NCBI RefSeq assembly: GCF_000829695.1
Contig: NZ_BBNN01000031.1
Span: 62,947-126,946 of the forward strand
DNA length: 64,000 nucleotides
Origin: Streptomyces sp. NBRC 110035
GTDB lineage: Bacteria; Actinomycetota; Actinomycetes; Streptomycetales; Streptomycetaceae
Direction of reading: 5' to 3'
In this document: positions 18,523 through 28,331 of the stretch, piece after piece
How positions within the stretch are numbered: position 1 is the stretch's first letter
How the letters are laid out: the number at the start of each line of letters is the position of its first letter
Made by a program: the position numbers and the translations under genes
The notes under the pieces: generated by a model
What the model was told of the DNA's origin: nothing
Databases searched by the model: none
Seen by the model: the letters and a program-made list of their open reading frames with translations, nothing else

Positions 18523-19162
18523 TCATGCGTCCCGGCCGCGGAACGTCCCGGCCGCGAGCAGGAGCAGCGCCGCCGTGCACCCGGCGGTCAGCAGCGGGAC
18601 GGCCAGGGGCCGGGACTGCCGACGGTCCGGGCGGTCGCGTCGGAGCCCTGGGTGAGCTTCTCCAGGGCGGCCGTGGGCGAGACGCCCGCGGTCCAGGCCC
18701 GGGCGTCGCCGACGAACGGGCCGAGCAGGGACGGCAGGAGCAGCAGACCCACGGCAGCGGTGACGGCGCCCGCGGAATGACGGACGAGTACACCGATCGC
18801 CGGGCCCGGCAGCGCGGCCGCGGTGAAGCGGCCGGCGACGCCGGACAGGGCGGGCCACGGCTCGCCCCTGGCGTGGGCGCCGTCGTCGAACAGGGCGTTC
18901 CCCCGACGGCGAAGGCGAGGGGACAGGAGACGGGGGCGACGGCGTACGCGAGACCCTCGACCAGGGTCGCCTTGGCCGCGAGCACGGTGGTGCGGCGCGG
19001 GGTGGCGGCGTCGAGACCGAGGACGAGGCGCATCGTGGTGGACTTTCCGGCGTCGCTGGGGCCCAGGAAACCGGTGGCCCGGCCGGGCAGGACCGTGAAC
19101 GTCAGCCGGTCGGCGGCGGTCCGTTCTCCGTATCGTTTCGTCAGTTCCTGTGCTTCGGTCAT
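18523..19162 (-). pseudogene. ABC transporter remnant, ATPase start joined to permease end
   Basis: From ATG 19162 the frame gives a typical ABC ATPase N-terminus (ELTKRYGERTAADRLTF). A Walker A of GPSDAGKSTTMR and LVLGLDA follow. The sequence then jumps straight to permease-like TPRRTTVLAAK and hydrophobic stretches, without Q-loop, signature or Walker B. Two other frames carry later permease segments (VTAAVGLLLLPSLLGPFVGD). The last frame ends VPLLTAGCTAALLLLAAGTF, a usual ABC-2 permease end, with its stop at 18523. So an ATPase-permease pair has lost its middle and gained frameshifts. It lies next to the two-component system, which may once have regulated it. Confidence 0.75.
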
Positions 19163-19247
19163 GTCTGCGACGGCAGGGACCCGGAACGCCCGGGACATCC
19201 CGGAGCCGGTCCCTCCTCCGGCGGGAGCAGCACCACCGCTCCCCGGG

Positions 19248-19916
19248 TCACCGCTCCCCCGCCCTGACCAGACCCGTCTCGTACGCCAGCACCACCAACT
19301 GGGCCCGGTCGCGTGCCCCCAGTTTGGTCATCGCGCGGCTGACATGCGTCTTCGCGGTGAGCGGGCTCATGAACAGCCGTCCGCCGATCTCCTCGTTGCT
19401 CAGCCCGGCGGCGACCAGCGCCATCACCTCCCGCTCCCGGTCCGTGAGTGCGGAGAGCCGCTCGGCACCGGCGGCCCCGGGCCCGTTGAGCCGGGCGAAC
19501 TCCTCCACCACCGTGCGGGTGACGGCGGGGGCAAGGAGGCTCCGGCCGGCCGCGACGGTGCGGATCGCCGCCCGCAGGTCGTCCGGGTCGATGTCCTTGA
19601 GCAGGAAGCCGGCCGCGCCGTGCCGCAGCGCCTCGAAGACGTACGCGTCGGTTCGGTAGGTGGTGAGCACGACCACCCGTACGCCGTCCAGCGTGGCGTC
19701 CGCCGCGATACGGCGGGTGGCCTCGATGCCGTCGACACCGGGCATGCGGATGTCCATCAGGACGACGTCGGGCCGGGTCGGCCGCACCGCCTCCACCGCC
19801 CGGAGCCCGTCGGCCGCCTCCGCGACCACGACCAGATCGTCGGTCAGGTCCGGCAGGGCGCGAAACCCCGCCCGTACGGCGGTCTGGTCGTCCGCGAGGA
19901 CCACGCGCACGCTCAT
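19248..19916 (-). CDS. NarL/LuxR-family response regulator
   Basis: This 222-aa protein has a receiver domain (VRVVLADDQTAVRAGF, phospho-acceptor Asp in VVLMDIRMPG, Lys in FLLKDID). It also has a LuxR-type C-terminal HTH (LTDREREVMALVAAGLSNEE and TAKTHVSRAMTKLGARDRAQ). The start ATG 19916 overlaps the stop of the upstream histidine kinase gene (TGATG). The partner kinase is adjacent, so this is a complete two-component pair. The likely target is the adjacent ABC transporter, now broken. Confidence 0.92.
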   Translation of the reverse strand: MSVRVVLADDQTAVRAGFRALPDLTDDLVVVAEAADGLRAVEAVRPTRPDVVLMDIRMPGVDGIEATRRIAADATLDGVRVVVLTTYRTDAYVFEALRHGAAGFLLKDIDPDDLRAAIRTVAAGRSLLAPAVTRTVVEEFARLNGPGAAGAERLSALTDREREVMALVAAGLSNEEIGGRLFMSPLTAKTHVSRAMTKLGARDRAQLVVLAYETGLVRAGER

Positions 19917-21109
19917 CACCCGCCTCCCACGGCATCACCGGCGGGCAGGACGGCCCGTACCCGGAAGCCGCCGCCGTCCAGCGGCCCGTGGTCGACGCTG
20001 CCCCCGGCCGCGGCCGCGCGCTCCCGCGTCCCGAGCAGCCCGAAGCCGCCGGCGCCGGAGGCCCGTCGTCGACGCCCTCCACCACCAGCCGGTCGTCGTG
20101 GCGGACGACGGACACCGTGGCGTGCCGGGCGCCGGAGTGCCGGACGACGTTCGTCAGCGCCTCCTGCACGATCCGGTACGCGGCCAGGCCGACCGCGGGC
20201 GGCACCCCGTCCGTACCCCCTTCCCGTCGGAGCGCGAGCGCGACACCACCCCCCCGCGAACCGTTCCACCAGGTCGGCAAGCCGTTCGAGCCCCGGCACG
20301 GGTTCCCTCCCCTCGCCCCTACCGTCCGTCCCGCCCGGCGCTCCCGCCTCGCTCCGCAGCACCGTGACCGTGGCCCGCAGTTCCCGTACCGCGTCCTTGC
20401 CCGATGCGCGCACCTGCCGCATCGCTTCCCTGGCCAGCTCGGGCCGTACGCCGAAGGCGTCCAGGGCGACGCCCGCCTGGACGGTCATCGCCGTCACCGA
20501 GTGCGCGACGACATCGTGCAGGTCGCGGGCGATCCGCAGCCGCTCCTCGTGTACGCGCCGCTCGGCCTCCCGCTCCTCCTCCGCGCGGGCGGCCCGGTCC
20601 GCGTACTCCTCGATCAACTGCCGCCGGGTGCGCACCACTTCACCCAGCAGCAGCGGCACCAGCGGCCAGAGCATCTCCAGCACCGGCAGGCCCTGCGGGT
20701 TCACCACGTCCTTGCCGACGGACAGCGCGACGGCACCCGAGACGGCGGCGGCGACGAGCCCTGTCCACAGGGTGCGCCGCCGGTCACCGAGCACGGCGAC
20801 GGTGTACAGCGCCACGATCACCGGCAGGTTCAGCAGTTCCCCGATGTGCCCGTGGAGGGCCCAGCCCGCGCAGGCCGCCCCGGTCACGACGGCGACGAGC
20901 ACCGGACGGCGCCGGCGCCACAGCAGCGCCACCAGGGAGACCACCAGCAGCAACCAGGTGAACCGGTCCGCCTGCCGGTACCCGGGTTCGTTCACCGCCG
21001 CGTCCGACGCGGTCAAAAGCCCGACGGCGGCCACGACCAGGACGTCCACGGCCCCCGGGGGCGGCGTCCGCAGACGGGTGGGCAGACGGTCGAAGGTCGT
21101 CACGACCAC
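19916..21109 (-). pseudogene. NarL-type sensor histidine kinase, two compensating frameshifts
   Basis: The N-terminal half has five to six membrane helices (VDVLVVAAVGLLTAS onwards), then a coiled-coil. The HisKA_3 box is LRIARDLHDVVAHSVTAM. After LADLVERFAGG the frame shifts at the C7 run 20249-20255 (G7 in the gene). The alternate frame supplies the ATPase N-box region (LAAYRIVQEALTNVVRHSGA). At about 20060-20063 the frame returns with GAGGFGLLGTRERAAAAGG, the G-box. Reading G7 as G6 and adding one base at the second site would give an intact kinase of about 400 residues. The pair of cancelling shifts suggests base-call errors more than decay. Confidence 0.82.
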
Positions 21110-21203
21110 ACCGTACGAGCCGCGCCGTCCTGCCGCATACGACAGCGGGAGTAGCCGCGCCGACGGACGGGGCCGGTCCGGACGGCCCCGGGAGCGGGCG
21201 CGG

Positions 21204-21835
21204 TCAGACCGCCGACCAGCCGTTGTCCACCGGCAGGACGACGCCGTTGATGCTGCTCGCGGCGTCGGAGGCGAGGAAGACGATGACGGCGGCCTGCTCC
21301 TCCGCTTCGCTGACGCGGCCCATGTTGACCATGTACCGGCCGACGACGGCCGGCCCGTGGGCCTCCCGGTCGATCTCGAGACCGGTCGAGATGCCGGTGA
21401 TCGTGCCGCCCGGCACGATGGCGTTGGCGCGGACGCCCTGGTCCCGGTACATCACGGCGAGGGAGCGGGTGAGGCCGAGGACACCGTGCTTGGAGACGGT
21501 GTACGCGGTGCCCGCCGCGCTGCCGCGCAGCGCCGCCTCGGAGGCGGTGTTGACGACGGCTCCGCCGCCGGCGGCGAACAGGTGGGGAAGAACGGCCCGT
21601 GTCAGCAGGAACGGCGCGGTGAGATTGATCCGCAGGACCCGCTCCCACTCGGCGTCGGTGACGTCCAGCGGCGCGGACATGCTGTCCATGACGCCCGCGT
21701 TGTTGACCAGGACGTCGATCCCGCCGAAGGCGTCGACCGCGGCGGCCACGACCGCGTCGACCACCGCGCCGTCACTCAGGTCTCCCGCGACGGCGACCGC
21801 CGTGCCGCCCGCCGGCCGGATCTCGTCGACACACC
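21204..21835 (-). pseudogene. short-chain dehydrogenase, N-terminus missing
   Basis: The frame contains DVLVNNAGVMDSMS, the catalytic tail Y-x-x-x-K within TAYTVSKHGVLGLTRSLA, and RANAIVPGG. The C-terminal VFLASDAASSINGVVLPVD is also present. Conserved sequence extends upstream to about 21835 (RPAGGTAVAVAGDLSD), but a stop lies just before it. The first 35-40 residues, which hold the TGxxxGIG nucleotide-binding loop, are absent. It is therefore a 5'-truncated gene that cannot bind NAD(P) normally. An HxlR-type regulator fragment lies immediately upstream, the usual neighbour of such SDRs. Confidence 0.85.
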
Positions 21836-21891
21836 GTCACGGCCGCCCTGCGCCTGATCACCCACGTCGGGTGACGGGAACGGCGACCGCG

Positions 21892-22000
21892 TCACCGGAA
21901 CCGCTCAGCCGCGTGAGGCCGCCGCGGCACCTCGGCGTGGACCTCCCGGTGCACGAGCCCGTCCTCCTCCGCCTCCCGCAGGTGGTGCACCACTCCCGGT
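21892..22000 (-). pseudogene. HxlR-family regulator fragment (C-terminal)
   Basis: A short - strand frame ending at the stop 21892-21894 reads VVHHLREAEEDGLVHREVHA followed by EVPRR. It corresponds to the wing region of HxlR winged-helix regulators (LREL-EEDGLVHREVY-EVPPR). The N-terminal DNA-binding helices are missing and the sequence upstream is unrelated. It lies about 56 bases upstream of the SDR remnant on the same strand. Together they look like the remains of a redox-responsive HxlR-SDR pair cut by one deletion next to the DNA ligase gene. Confidence 0.6.
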
Positions 22001-22092
22001 TCAGCGGTCCGGACCCGGTCACGGCCTCGAGGCGACGGGGTGCGGGCCGGCGTCCGGGCCCGTTGTCAGTGGTGGGCGGCATGATGCCGGTC

Positions 22093-24180
22093 ATGACTAC
22101 TCCCGCAGCAGTGATCGGGGATGCCGTCGCCTACGCGCAGGCGGTCGAGAACGCCGTGAGCGCGGCGGCCGCCTACTACGACGGCGGCACCTCGCCGTTG
22201 GACGACGACACCTACGCCGGCTGGTGCGCGGGATCGCCGCCTGGGAGGCACAGCACCCGGACGAGGTGCTGCCCGACTCCCCCAGCGGCAAGGTGGCCGG
22301 CGGCGCGGTGGAGGGCGACGTACCGCACACGGTGCCGATGCTCAGCCTCGACAACGTGTTCTCGGCGGAGGAGTTCACGGCGTGGACCGCGTCCCTGAAC
22401 CGGCGGATCGGCCGTGAGGTCACCCGCTTCGGTGTGGGCCCGAAGCTGGACGGGCTCGCGATCGTCGCCCGCTACAGCGGCGGTCGCCTCACCCGGCTGA
22501 TCACCCGGGGGGACGGGACGGCCGGGGAGGACGTCTCGCACGCGATCGGTACCGTGGTGGGGCTGCCCGAGCGGCTGGCCGAGCCGGTCACCGTGGAGGT
22601 GCGTGGTGAAGTCCTGATGACGGCCGCCCAGTTCGAGTACGCGAACGAGGTCCGCACGGGCCACGGCGGTCAGCCGTTCGCCAATCCGCGCAACGCGGCC
22701 GCGGGCACCCTGCGGGCGAAGGACCGGCTCTACACGGTGCCGATGACGTTCTTCGGCTACGGACTGCTGCCGCTGCCCGACACCGACGCTCCCCTCGCCG
22801 AGCGGCTGACGGAGCTCGCGCACAGCGAACTGATGAACCTGACCGCCGGGCTCGGCGTGCACACCAGCGCCGCGACCATGGTCCCGGACTCCGTGGCCGA
22901 GTCGCCGGAGGAGGTCCTGGCCCGGGTGAAGGAGATCGCCGGGGTGCGGGCCGAGCTGCCGTTCGGCACAGACGGGATCGTGATCAGGGCAGACCTGGCC
23001 GCCGACCGGCGTGACGCCGGTTCCGGCTCCCGCGCGCCCGGTGGGCGATCGCGTACAAGCTGCCGGCCGTGGAGAAGATCACCCGGCTGCTCGAGGTGGA
23101 GTGGAACGTCGGACGGACCGGCATCATCGCCCCGCGCGGAGTCCTCGAACCCGTGGTCGTCGACGGCTCCACGATCACCTACGCCACCCTGCACAACCCC
23201 GCCGACATCACCCGCCGCGATCTGCGGCTCGGCGACCACGTCATGGTCCACCGCGCCGGTGACGTCATCCCCCGCATCGAGGCTCCGGTCGCCCACCTGC
23301 GCACCGGCGAGGAACAGCCCGTCGTCTTCCCGGGCAGTGCCCGCGCTGCGGGTCGGACATCGACACCAGCGGGGAGCGCTGGCGGTGCGCGCAGGGCCGC
23401 AACTGCCATCTGGTCGCCTCGCTCTCCTACGCCGCGGGGCGCGACCAGCTCGACATCGAGGGTCTGGGCGCCACCCGCGTCGTCCAGCTGGACGACGCGG
23501 ACCTCGTCTCCGATCTCGCCGATGTGTTCGCCCTCGGACGCGGCCAGTTGCTCGGCCTGGACCGGATGGGCGAGACCAGCACCGACAACCTGCTCGCGGC
23601 GATCGCCAAGGCCAAGGAACAGCCGTTGTCGCGGGTGCTCTGCGCGCTCGGCGTCCGTGGCACCGGCCGGTCCATGTCCCGGCGCATCGCCCGGTACTTC
23701 GCCACCATGGACAACATCCGCACCGCCGACGCCGAAACGATGCAGCGGGTCGACGGCATCGGGCCGGAGAAGGCACCCTCGATCGTCGCGGAACTCGCCG
23801 AACTCGCCCCGCTCATCGACGCACTCGTCGCGGCGGGTGTCAACATGACCGAGCCCGGGGCCACCCCGCCCCTGGCCGCCGACGCCGCTCCCGGCGGCCA
23901 GGACACGGCAGGGGCGACCGGGGCGGACCGCCCGCTGGCCGACATGACGGTGGTGGTCACCGGCGCGATGACCGGAAGCCTGGAGAAGCTCTCCCGCAAC
24001 GAGATGACCGAACTCGTCGAACGGGCCGGCGGCCGCTCCTCCTCCAGCGTCTCCGGGAAGACCACTCTCGTGGTCGCCGGAGAAGGAGCCGGCTCCAAGC
24101 GCGCCAAGGCCGAACAGCTCGGCGTCCGCCTCGCCACCCCGGACGAGTTCGCCACCCTGGTCGCGGCTCTCCTGGACTGA
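22093..24180 (+). pseudogene. ligA: NAD-dependent DNA ligase (accessory LigA), three frameshifts
   Basis: All domains are present but in three frames. Domain Ia and the adenylation domain include the catalytic GPKLDGLAIVARY (Lys codon 22444-22446). VRGEVLMT, NPRNAAAGTLR and TDGIVIR follow. After a shift at about 23037-23039 (a C run), AIAYKLPAV and the OB fold with ATLHNPADI follow. After a shift at about 23330-23335 come the zinc finger (CPRCGSDID and WRCAQGRNC), the HhH repeats and a BRCT domain (MTVVVTGAMTGSLEKLSRNE). A first shift lies at 22218-22221. Streptomyces often carry a second LigA besides the essential one, and this divergent copy fits that role. No sign of replication-gene context. 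Confidence 0.85.
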
Positions 24181-24241
24181 CCGGCCGCGGCTGCACCCGC
24201 GTCCGGGAATGGACGCGAGCCCGACCCGCGTTGCCGCGAGC

Positions 24242-25117
24242 ATGACGAAGAATGCGCCGCGGCCCGAGGTATTGCGATACACCGCCTTCTCGAGCACCCC
24301 CGACGGCGGAAACCCCGCCGGTGTCGTTCTGGACGCCACCGGCCTGGACGACAGCGACATGCTGGCCATCGCCGCCGGCCTCGGATACTCGGAGTCCGCG
24401 TTCCTGACCGCGCCTCCGGAGGGCCTCGACGGCCGGAAGGGCCGGACGTACGGCATCCGCTACTTCAGCCCCCGGGCCGAGGTGCCGTTCTGCGGGCACG
24501 CCACCGTCGCGACCGCCGTCGCACTCGCCGAGCGGACAGGCCCCGGGGAGTTGGTGTTCGCGACGCGCGCGGGCACCGTGCCGGTGGAGGTGGCCGAGGA
24601 GGGCGGAACGGTCAGGGCCACGCTCACCAGTGTCGAGCCGCACATCGAGGGGGTCGACGACGGCACTCTCGCCGAGGCGCTCGCCGCGCTCCGCTGGCCG
24701 GCCACCGATCTCGACCCCGGCTTCCCGCCCCGTATCGCCTTCGCCGGCGCCCGGCATCTCGTCCTCGCGGCGGCCACGCGCGCCCGTCTCGCCGATCTCG
24801 CGTACGACTTCGCGCGCCTGGAAGCCCTGATGCACCGCTGGGACCTGACCACGCTCCAGTTGGTGTGGCGTGAGTCGGCCACCGTCTTCCACGTCCGTGA
24901 CCCCTTCCCCGTCGGCGGCGTCGTCGAGGACCCGGCGACCGGCGCCGCGGCCGCCGCGTTCGGTGCGTACGCCCGTGAGCTGGGCCTGGTCCCCGAGGAC
25001 GCCGTCCTCACCCTGCACCAGGGCCAGGACCTGGGCCGTCCTGGCGAGCTCACGGTGACGCTGCGCGCGGGTGATCCGCGCGTCCGGGTCGGCGGTGCGG
25101 GAGCTCGCATCGGCTGA
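24242..25117 (+). CDS. PhzF-family isomerase/epimerase
   Basis: This 291-aa protein shows the PhzF fold: VLRYTAFSSTPDGGNPAGVV, then SESAFLT, then RYFSPRAEVPFCGHATVATA, then VVEDPATGAAAAAFGAYA. The catalytic Glu of PhzF lies in the SES/AFL region and is present. In phenazine producers PhzF isomerises DHHA. Most homologues, like this lone gene, have unknown substrates. The start at ATG 24242 is preferred because the family begins about eight residues later. A perfect 38-base palindrome follows the stop and probably ends transcription. Confidence 0.93.
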   Translation: MTKNAPRPEVLRYTAFSSTPDGGNPAGVVLDATGLDDSDMLAIAAGLGYSESAFLTAPPEGLDGRKGRTYGIRYFSPRAEVPFCGHATVATAVALAERTGPGELVFATRAGTVPVEVAEEGGTVRATLTSVEPHIEGVDDGTLAEALAALRWPATDLDPGFPPRIAFAGARHLVLAAATRARLADLAYDFARLEALMHRWDLTTLQLVWRESATVFHVRDPFPVGGVVEDPATGAAAAAFGAYARELGLVPEDAVLTLHQGQDLGRPGELTVTLRAGDPRVRVGGAGARIG

Positions 25118-25122
25118 GGCCC

Positions 25123-25160
25123 GGCCGTGCCGGGGAGTGCCGGCACTCCCCGGCACGGCC
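25123..25160. terminator. 38-bp perfect palindrome after the phzF-like gene
   Basis: GGCCGTGCCGGGGAGTGCC is followed directly by its exact reverse complement, with no spacer, 5 bases after the stop codon. As RNA it would form a very stable hairpin of about 17 pairs with a minimal loop. A terminator is the simplest reading. The zero-length loop is unusual and also prone to cruciform extrusion. Confidence 0.7.
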
Positions 25161-25294
25161 CCCGGCGAGTGACACGCTCCGCGGCGCGGATGACCGTTTC
25201 GAGGGTTTTTCGGCCAACCGGTGGCACACGCGGGCGCCCTCGGGGGACGGATGGTGCAGGAGCCGACGGTTCCACCGCCGCCGAGGAGGCAGCC

Positions 25295-25450
25295 ATGAGT
25301 GAGAAGACCGCCGGTACGGACGGTGCCGGCCAGGCCCGCCCGGACACCGGCTTCGGCACGGTGAAGGCGAACGTCCTGGAGCACTTCGTCCCCGGATTCC
25401 GCCGTACCGGCTTCGTCGACGTCGTCCGGGACTCCGCGTGGCCCGGGTGA
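25295..25450 (+). CDS. small protein of 51 aa ahead of the crt operon
   Basis: ATG 25295 has an excellent site (GAGGAGG at 25283-25289). The product begins MSEKTAGTDGAGQARP and continues TVKANVLEHFVPGFRRTGF, ending VVRDSAWPG. The second half is basic and hydrophobic and could fold into one or two helices; the first part looks disordered. I do not recognise it. It lies 170 bases upstream of crtE on the same strand. It may be a genuine small protein or the end-joined stub of a larger gene, like others in this window. Confidence 0.5.
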   Translation: MSEKTAGTDGAGQARPDTGFGTVKANVLEHFVPGFRRTGFVDVVRDSAWPG

Positions 25451-25620
25451 GCCGCCGTCAGGAACCCTGCCGTCCGCCGGGGGACGCCCCCACCGCTACA
25501 CCAACGGAGTGACAGTCATCCAGGACAGGCTCCGCACCGGGCAGGAATCAGCGCATCCGCACCGGGGCACTCCGCGGAAGCACTGGTGTGCAGGTGACCG
25601 AGAGTGAGAAAGGGTTGTGC

Positions 25621-26763
25621 ATGCTTGAACTGCGGCCCACTGCGGCCGAACCGGTTGGGCCCGTCAGCGGTCCGCTCACCGCCCTCGACGCCGTCCAGGC
25701 CGTCGAGGCGGAACTCGAGCACGTCCTCGACGAAGGGATGCGCCGGGCCCGTGACGTGGATCCGGTCTTCGCCCGCGATGTCGCCGGCCGGGTCACCGCG
25801 TTCGTCCGGCGGGGCGGGAAGCGGCTGCGTACGGCGTTCGCGTGGTGCGGGTGGCGGGCCGCAGGCGGTTCGGGCGACGCAACGGCGGTACTGCGCACCG
25901 GCGCGGCCCTCGAACTCGTCCAGGCATGCGCTCTCATACACGACGACGTGATGGACGGGTCATCACTGCGCCGGGGCGCGCCGGCGGTGCACGTGGACCT
26001 CGCCCGCATGCACCGCGCCGCACGCATGAACGGTTCACCCGAGGCGTTCGCGACCTCCGCCGCGGTGCTGGCCGGCGATCTGGCACTGGCCTGGGCGGAC
26101 GACCTGCTCACCGAGACGGCACTCGGCTCCCCGCACGGCCTGCGGCTGCACCACGAGTGGCGGGCCATGCGCGGCGAGATGGTCGCCGGGCAGTACCGGG
26201 ACATCCACGCCCAGGCGTCCGGGTCGTCCTGCGTCGACGAGGCCTTGAGCATCGCCACGCTCAAGAGCGCCCTGTACACGGTGGAGCGCCCCCTGGCCCT
26301 GGGCGCGTCCCTGGCCGGCGCGCAGGCCCACGCCCTGGACGCGCTGCGCTCCGCCGGACGGTGTGCGGGTCTGGCCTTCCAGCTCCGCGACGACCTCCTC
26401 GGCGCCTTCGGCGACTCGGCCCTGACGGGCAAGCCGGCCGGCGACGACCTGCGGACGCGCAAGCTCACCTACCTGCTCGCGGTCGGTCTGGGGCTCGCCG
26501 ACGCCTCTGGTGACGAGAGGGCCGCCGAAGCACTCGCCCCCGGCACGGTCTCCCGGTCGGACGAGAGCGTGGAACGGATGCGGGCGGCACTGGAACGGAC
26601 CGGGGCACGGGCCGCCGTGGAGAGAAGGATCTCGGAGCTGGCGACGACGAGCCTGGGGCACTTCGCGAGAACCGGCGCCGAGTCCGCCGTACGGCGGGAC
26701 TTCACCGTGCTGGTCGCACGGGCTTCGGGCGTCGCGCTGGAGCGTGCCGGGGAGGCCGCGTGA
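25621..26763 (+). CDS. crtE: geranylgeranyl diphosphate synthase
   Basis: This 380-aa trans-prenyltransferase makes GGPP, the carotenoid precursor. The first Asp-rich motif is ALIHDDVMDGSSLRRG; the second is AFQLRDDLLGAFGD. GGKRLRTAF supplies the substrate-binding G-K-x-x-R. ATG 25621 is preferred over GTG 25588 because GAAAGGG precedes it. The TGA stop overlaps the GTG of crtI (GTGA at 26760), so the operon crtE-crtI-crtB-Rieske is translationally coupled. Expression should depend on the LitS sigma factor, which is an inference from characterised Streptomyces crt clusters. Confidence 0.95.
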   Translation: MLELRPTAAEPVGPVSGPLTALDAVQAVEAELEHVLDEGMRRARDVDPVFARDVAGRVTAFVRRGGKRLRTAFAWCGWRAAGGSGDATAVLRTGAALELVQACALIHDDVMDGSSLRRGAPAVHVDLARMHRAARMNGSPEAFATSAAVLAGDLALAWADDLLTETALGSPHGLRLHHEWRAMRGEMVAGQYRDIHAQASGSSCVDEALSIATLKSALYTVERPLALGASLAGAQAHALDALRSAGRCAGLAFQLRDDLLGAFGDSALTGKPAGDDLRTRKLTYLLAVGLGLADASGDERAAEALAPGTVSRSDESVERMRAALERTGARAAVERRISELATTSLGHFARTGAESAVRRDFTVLVARASGVALERAGEAA

Positions 26764-28331
26764 GAACGGTACCGGGGCCGACGGATCACGTCGTCGTGGT
26801 GGGTGCAGGACTGTCCGGCCTCGCATGTGCCCTGCATCTGCTGGGCGCCGGCCGCAGGGTGACGGTCGTCGAACGGGACTCCGGACCGGGCGGCCGGGCC
26901 GGCCGCGTACGCCTCGGCGGCTACGAGGTGGACACCGGCCCCACGGTGCTGACCATGCCGCACCTGGCCGACGAGGCCTTCGCCGCCGTGGGCGACAGCC
27001 TCTCCCGCCACGTCGAGCTGATGGCGCTCCACCCGGCTTACCGGGCGTGTTTCGCGGACGGAACGTCGCTCGACGTCCACACCGACAGCGAGGCGATGGA
27101 GGCTGAGGTGCGGCGGTTCGCGGGGCCGGCCGAGGCGGCGGGCTACCGTGGGCTGCGGGAGTGGCTGGAGCAGCTGTACCGGGCCCAGATGCGGCGCTTC
27201 ATCGACACGAACTTCGACTCGCCCTTCCGGCTTCTGCACCCGGACCTGGCCCGTCTGGCGGCGCTGGGCGGGTTCGGACGGCTGGACAGGCGCATCGGCC
27301 GCTTCCTGTCCGACGAGCGTCTGCGCCGGGTCTTCTCCTTCCAGGCCCTGTACGCCGGTGTCGCGCCCGCACGGGCCCTCGCCGCCTATGCGGTGATCGC
27401 CTACATGGACACCGTGGCCGGCGTCTGGTTCCCCAAGGGCGGCATGCACGCGCTGCCTCGCGGCATGGCGGACGCGGCAGCCGGCGCGGGTGCCGCGTTC
27501 CGCTGGTCGGCCGAGGCGACCGCGCTGGACCGCTCGGCCGGGCGTGTACGTGCCGTGCGGCTCGCGTCGGGCGAGCGGATCCCGTGCGACGCGGTCGTGC
27601 TGACCTGCGAGCTGCCCACTGCTCACCGGCTGCTGGGACGCGCCCCGCGCCGCCCGGTACGACTGCGTCACTCACCGTCCGCCGTGATCCTGCACGCCGG
27701 GACCGACCGCACCTGGCCCGGCCTCGCCCACCACACCCTGTCCTTCGGTACGGCCTGGGAACGTACTTTCGACGAGTTGACCGTCAAGGGGCAGGTGATG
27801 AGCGACCCGTCCCTGCTGATCACCCGGCCGACGGCGCACGATCCGGACATGGCGCCGTCCGGCAGGCACCTGCACTACGTACTGGCTCCCTGCCCGAACA
27901 CCGATGTCGGTCCCTCCGCCGCCGCCTGGCGGGACCTGGGGCCGCGCTACCGCGACAGCCTGGTCGCCGAGCTGGAGCGGCGGGGCCTGGAGGGGTTCGC
28001 CGGCAGTGTCCAGGAGGAAATGCTGGTGACCCCGCTGGACTGGACGGCACAGGGGCATGCGGCGGGCAGCCCCTTCTCGGTCTCCCACACCTTCGCCCAG
28101 ACCGGCCCGTTCCGGCCGCGCAATCTGGTGCGCGGCCTCGAGAACGTCGTGCTGGCCGGCTGCGGCACCACCCCGGGTGTCGGCGTGCCGACGGTGCTCA
28201 TCAGCGGCAAGCTGGCCGCCGCACGCGTCACCGGCGGCCTCCGAAACCGTGGTGCCGCCCGCGCCCGTCCGGCGCCGGGCTCCACCCGTGCCGTCGCCTC
28301 GGCCTCGGAAGGTGTCCATGACCCGTCGTGA
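26760..28331 (+). CDS. crtI: phytoene desaturase
   Basis: This 523-aa FAD enzyme converts phytoene to lycopene. The N-terminal Rossmann motif is VVVVGAGLSGLACALHLLGA, followed by VVERDSGPGGRAGR and DTGPTVLTMP. The bacterial CrtI signature GCGTTPGVGVPTVLISGKLA is at the C-terminus. It starts at GTG 26760 overlapping the crtE stop and overlaps crtB by 14 bases. The last 40 residues are Arg/Ala-rich and probably dispensable, being read through into the crtB start. It is membrane-associated in the family. Confidence 0.95.
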   Translation: MRTVPGPTDHVVVVGAGLSGLACALHLLGAGRRVTVVERDSGPGGRAGRVRLGGYEVDTGPTVLTMPHLADEAFAAVGDSLSRHVELMALHPAYRACFADGTSLDVHTDSEAMEAEVRRFAGPAEAAGYRGLREWLEQLYRAQMRRFIDTNFDSPFRLLHPDLARLAALGGFGRLDRRIGRFLSDERLRRVFSFQALYAGVAPARALAAYAVIAYMDTVAGVWFPKGGMHALPRGMADAAAGAGAAFRWSAEATALDRSAGRVRAVRLASGERIPCDAVVLTCELPTAHRLLGRAPRRPVRLRHSPSAVILHAGTDRTWPGLAHHTLSFGTAWERTFDELTVKGQVMSDPSLLITRPTAHDPDMAPSGRHLHYVLAPCPNTDVGPSAAAWRDLGPRYRDSLVAELERRGLEGFAGSVQEEMLVTPLDWTAQGHAAGSPFSVSHTFAQTGPFRPRNLVRGLENVVLAGCGTTPGVGVPTVLISGKLAAARVTGGLRNRGAARARPAPGSTRAVASASEGVHDPS

